Below, in pieces: positions 62,245 through 64,000 of a stretch of 64,000 nucleotides of DNA. The notes below the pieces were generated by a model. That model worked only from the letters and a program-made list of their open reading frames with translations. It did no database searches and was not told the origin of the DNA. The DNA lies in the NCBI RefSeq assembly GCF_002831585.1, contig NZ_CP025113.1, positions 3,053,001 to 3,117,000 on the forward strand, written 5' to 3'. The stretch comes from Bradyrhizobium sp. SK17 (GTDB lineage Bacteria; Pseudomonadota; Alphaproteobacteria; Rhizobiales; Xanthobacteraceae). The number at the start of each line of letters is the position of its first letter. Positions within the stretch are counted from its first letter, which is position 1. Made by a program: the position numbers and the translations under genes.

Positions 62245-62814
62245 TTACACGACCATGATCCGGCTGCGCAGCATGGTGCGCGAGGAGCGGCCGAGCCGGC
62301 GCAGCAGGCGGGCCTCGGAGCGGCGGGCATCCGGGCGGTAGCCGCCGATCCGCTCGTAATGATCGCGCGCGATCAGCAGCCCCTGTTCGGCCGAGGGCCC
62401 GGCGAGCATCCGGGCGACGAATTTGAGGCCGTCGCGCAGGCCGGGGTCGGAGTAGGGCGCGCGGGCGTAGCGGAAGATGCCGGCGCGATCCTTGCCGCTG
62501 GCCGCCACCATCTGGATGAACTGGGTGGTCTCCTCGATCCAGCCGGCATCGAGCACGGCGCCCGGATGCAGGAACATCAGCCAGGGCGAGCGCGCCTGCT
62601 TGGCACCGGCAGCGAGGGCTGCGGCGCGGGTGCCCTCGAAGCGCACGAAGCGGCAGCCGGCGACGTCGGCGACGCGCTCCATGATGTCGGTGTCGGTGCG
62701 GTCGACCAGCAAGACTTCGCGGATGATTCCCGCGGCTGCGCCCGGCACCAGCGCCGCCAGGGTTGCGACCGCGGTGCGCTCGACCCCGTCGGTCGGAATG
62801 ATCACGCTCAGCAT
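62245..62814 (-). CDS. Glycosyltransferase family 2-like protein
   Basis: A 189-residue protein resembling a short GT-A fold: LSVIIPTDGVERTAVATLAAL opens like a GT2 nucleotide-binding site, AALAAGAKQARSPWLMFLHPGAVLDAGW corresponds to the donor region, where GT2 enzymes have D-x-D but this has HPGA. It therefore may lack transferase activity. YERIGGYRP is the late GT2 motif. Not linked to polysaccharide genes. Confidence 0.7.
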   Translation of the reverse strand: MLSVIIPTDGVERTAVATLAALVPGAAAGIIREVLLVDRTDTDIMERVADVAGCRFVRFEGTRAAALAAGAKQARSPWLMFLHPGAVLDAGWIEETTQFIQMVAASGKDRAGIFRYARAPYSDPGLRDGLKFVARMLAGPSAEQGLLIARDHYERIGGYRPDARRSEARLLRRLGRSSRTMLRSRIMVV

Positions 62815-62977
62815 GATTTGAGGCTTCGGTGGCTCAAACGATTGGAGAACTCCGGTCGTGTTATCACCTTGTCATATTCAAAGCAGCCTGTTCGGCTGTA
62901 GAATTTTGCAGCACTGTTCTGTGGAATTTCTGCGCTCGTGTTCTTGATTTGTTCTTTGGCTGTGTTAGCTTCAAAGC

Positions 62978-64000
62978 ATGAGCCGAGCATCCTCTCATGC
63001 CCTCAAGCACCCGCCGGTAACGGCGCCCTCCGATAACCCGGCGGGTGCACCTTCCCCGTTTCCCGAACTTGCGGTCGCGATCGAGCGCGAGCGGCGGCGA
63101 GGCCGCGGCGCGCAGTCCAACGCCAGCGGCCGCTATGAGGCCGAGGCGCGGACAGCCTTCGACGACGGCTGGCAGAGCCTCGACGACCTGCCGCCGTTTC
63201 AGACCAGCGTGGCGATCGACACCTCGCGCAAGGTGATTACCCGCAACGACTCGCCCGATATCGGCTTCGACCGATCGATCAATCCCTATCGCGGCTGCGA
63301 GCATGGTTGTGTCTATTGCTTCGCGCGGCCGACCCACGCCTATCTCGGCCTGTCGCCGGGGCTCGACTTCGAGTCGAAACTGTTCGCCAAGCCGGATGCG
63401 CCGGCGCTGCTCGAGAAGGAGCTGGCGGCGCCGGATTACGAAGCGCGGATGATCGCGATCGGCACCAACACCGATCCCTACCAGCCGATCGAGCGCGAGC
63501 GGAAGATCATGCGTGGCATCCTCGAGGTACTGGAGCGCGCCGGCCATCCGGTTGGCATCGTCACCAAATCGGCGCTGGTGACCCGTGACATCGACATCCT
63601 GGCGCGGATGGCCAAGCGCAACCTCGCCAAGGTCGCGCTGTCGGTAACGTCGCTCGACCCGAAGCTCGCCCGCACCATGGAGCCGCGCGCTTCGACCCCG
63701 CCGAAACGGCTCGAGGCGATCAAGCGGCTCACCGAGGCCGGCATCCCGACCACGGTGATGGTCGCGCCCGTGATCCCGGCGCTGAACGATTCCGAGATCG
63801 AACGCATCCTCGATGCGGCTGCCCACGCCGGCGCCAAGGAGGCGAGCTACGTGCTGCTGCGGCTGCCACTCGAGGTCCGTGACCTGTTCCGCGAATGGCT
63901 GATGGCGAACTATCCCGATCGCTACCGTCACGTCTTCACGCTGATCCGCGACATGCGCGGCGGCCGCGACTACGATTCGCAATGGGGCACGCGGATGAAG
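62978..64000 (+). CDS. PA0069-family radical SAM protein (cut by window edge)
   Basis: The ATG at 62978 opens a frame of 341 codons that runs off the right edge. After a disordered basic start, NPYRGCEHGCVYCFARPTHAYLG holds the C-x3-C-x2-C cluster motif, and IGTNTDPYQPIERE, VGIVTKSALVTRD and VALSVTSLDPKLARTMEPR are the spore photoproduct lyase-like signature of the PA0069 group. Function unknown; Cys and SAM motifs indicate radical chemistry. Divergent from the GT2-like gene. Confidence 0.93.
   Translation, partial: MSRASSHALKHPPVTAPSDNPAGAPSPFPELAVAIERERRRGRGAQSNASGRYEAEARTAFDDGWQSLDDLPPFQTSVAIDTSRKVITRNDSPDIGFDRSINPYRGCEHGCVYCFARPTHAYLGLSPGLDFESKLFAKPDAPALLEKELAAPDYEARMIAIGTNTDPYQPIERERKIMRGILEVLERAGHPVGIVTKSALVTRDIDILARMAKRNLAKVALSVTSLDPKLARTMEPRASTPPKRLEAIKRLTEAGIPTTVMVAPVIPALNDSEIERILDAAAHAGAKEASYVLLRLPLEVRDLFREWLMANYPDRYRHVFTLIRDMRGGRDYDSQWGTRMK

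Overview
The window is GC-rich alphaproteobacterial chromosome, most likely Bradyrhizobium or a close relative in the Nitrobacteraceae. The grounds are: a Rieske gene followed by a fused cytochrome b/c1 gene (fbcFH), a fused trpE(G) preceded by a short Trp-Trp leader peptide, a CcrM-type GANTC methyltransferase, an Irr-type iron control element, and many dispersed intergenic palindromes of kinds familiar from Bradyrhizobium genomes. It reads as ordinary core chromosome. I see no phage, plasmid, insertion sequence, CRISPR array, rRNA or tRNA gene. Both edges cut genes: an aldo/keto reductase on the left and a PA0069-type radical SAM protein on the right.

Layout. 1-4.2 kb: aldo/keto reductase, DUF805 protein, SPFH membrane protein coupled to a small ribbon-helix-helix-like protein, exported trypsin-like protease. 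4.2-9.0 kb: iron-uptake operon (TonB receptor, DUF3649-like, PepSY, DUF3325) with a candidate Irr box. 9.0-15.6 kb: HiPIP-like Tat protein lacking one ligand, ScfR-type regulator, DUF4170, glycine-rich protein, phosphoesterase, Nudix, GNAT, EthD. 15.6-18.6 kb: ZnuD-like zinc receptor and DUF2946 protein behind a Zur-type palindrome. 18.7-25.6 kb: moxR-DUF58-BatA/DUF4159-glutamine amidotransferase-like operon. 25.9-29.5 kb: five genes with overlapping ends (DUF1285, CoA pyrophosphatase, DUF6111, CCA transferase, TauE/SafE). 29.5-33.2 kb: trmL-queE-queD-hemF-HAD on the minus strand, the HAD gene frameshifted.

33.4-36.2 kb: fbcFH and a strong terminator. 36.3-41.2 kb: dienelactone hydrolase, extradiol-type dioxygenase, trpL attenuator, trpE(G), apt. 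41.2-44.8 kb: two ParA/MinD-like ATPases, M48 peptidase and LemA. 45-51.3 kb: Rsm22-type methyltransferase, smc, DsbA-like protein and DUF721, near mutY. 51.3-57.7 kb: mutY, thioesterase, flavin monooxygenase, two GSTs, LysR divergent from an NTF2-like gene, DUF1127. 57.9-64 kb: ccrM with GANTC sites at its start, zinc metallopeptidase, moaB, a MarR-GNAT fusion with a palindromic operator, glycosyltransferase-like protein, radical SAM protein.

The most informative signals beyond gene identity are two metal-responsive control sites (iron at 4244, zinc at 18559), the leaderless Trp attenuator at 38285-38393, a HiPIP-like protein with Trp in place of the fourth cluster cysteine, a PTPS/QueD-family protein with an ExxHGH active site beside queE, a one-base frameshift in the HAD gene, and a repeat that supplies the C terminus of the Rsm22 homologue. 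No single undescribed multi-gene system stands out. The paired ParA-like ATPases without ParB and the DUF2946-ZnuD pair are the best candidates for poorly described biology.
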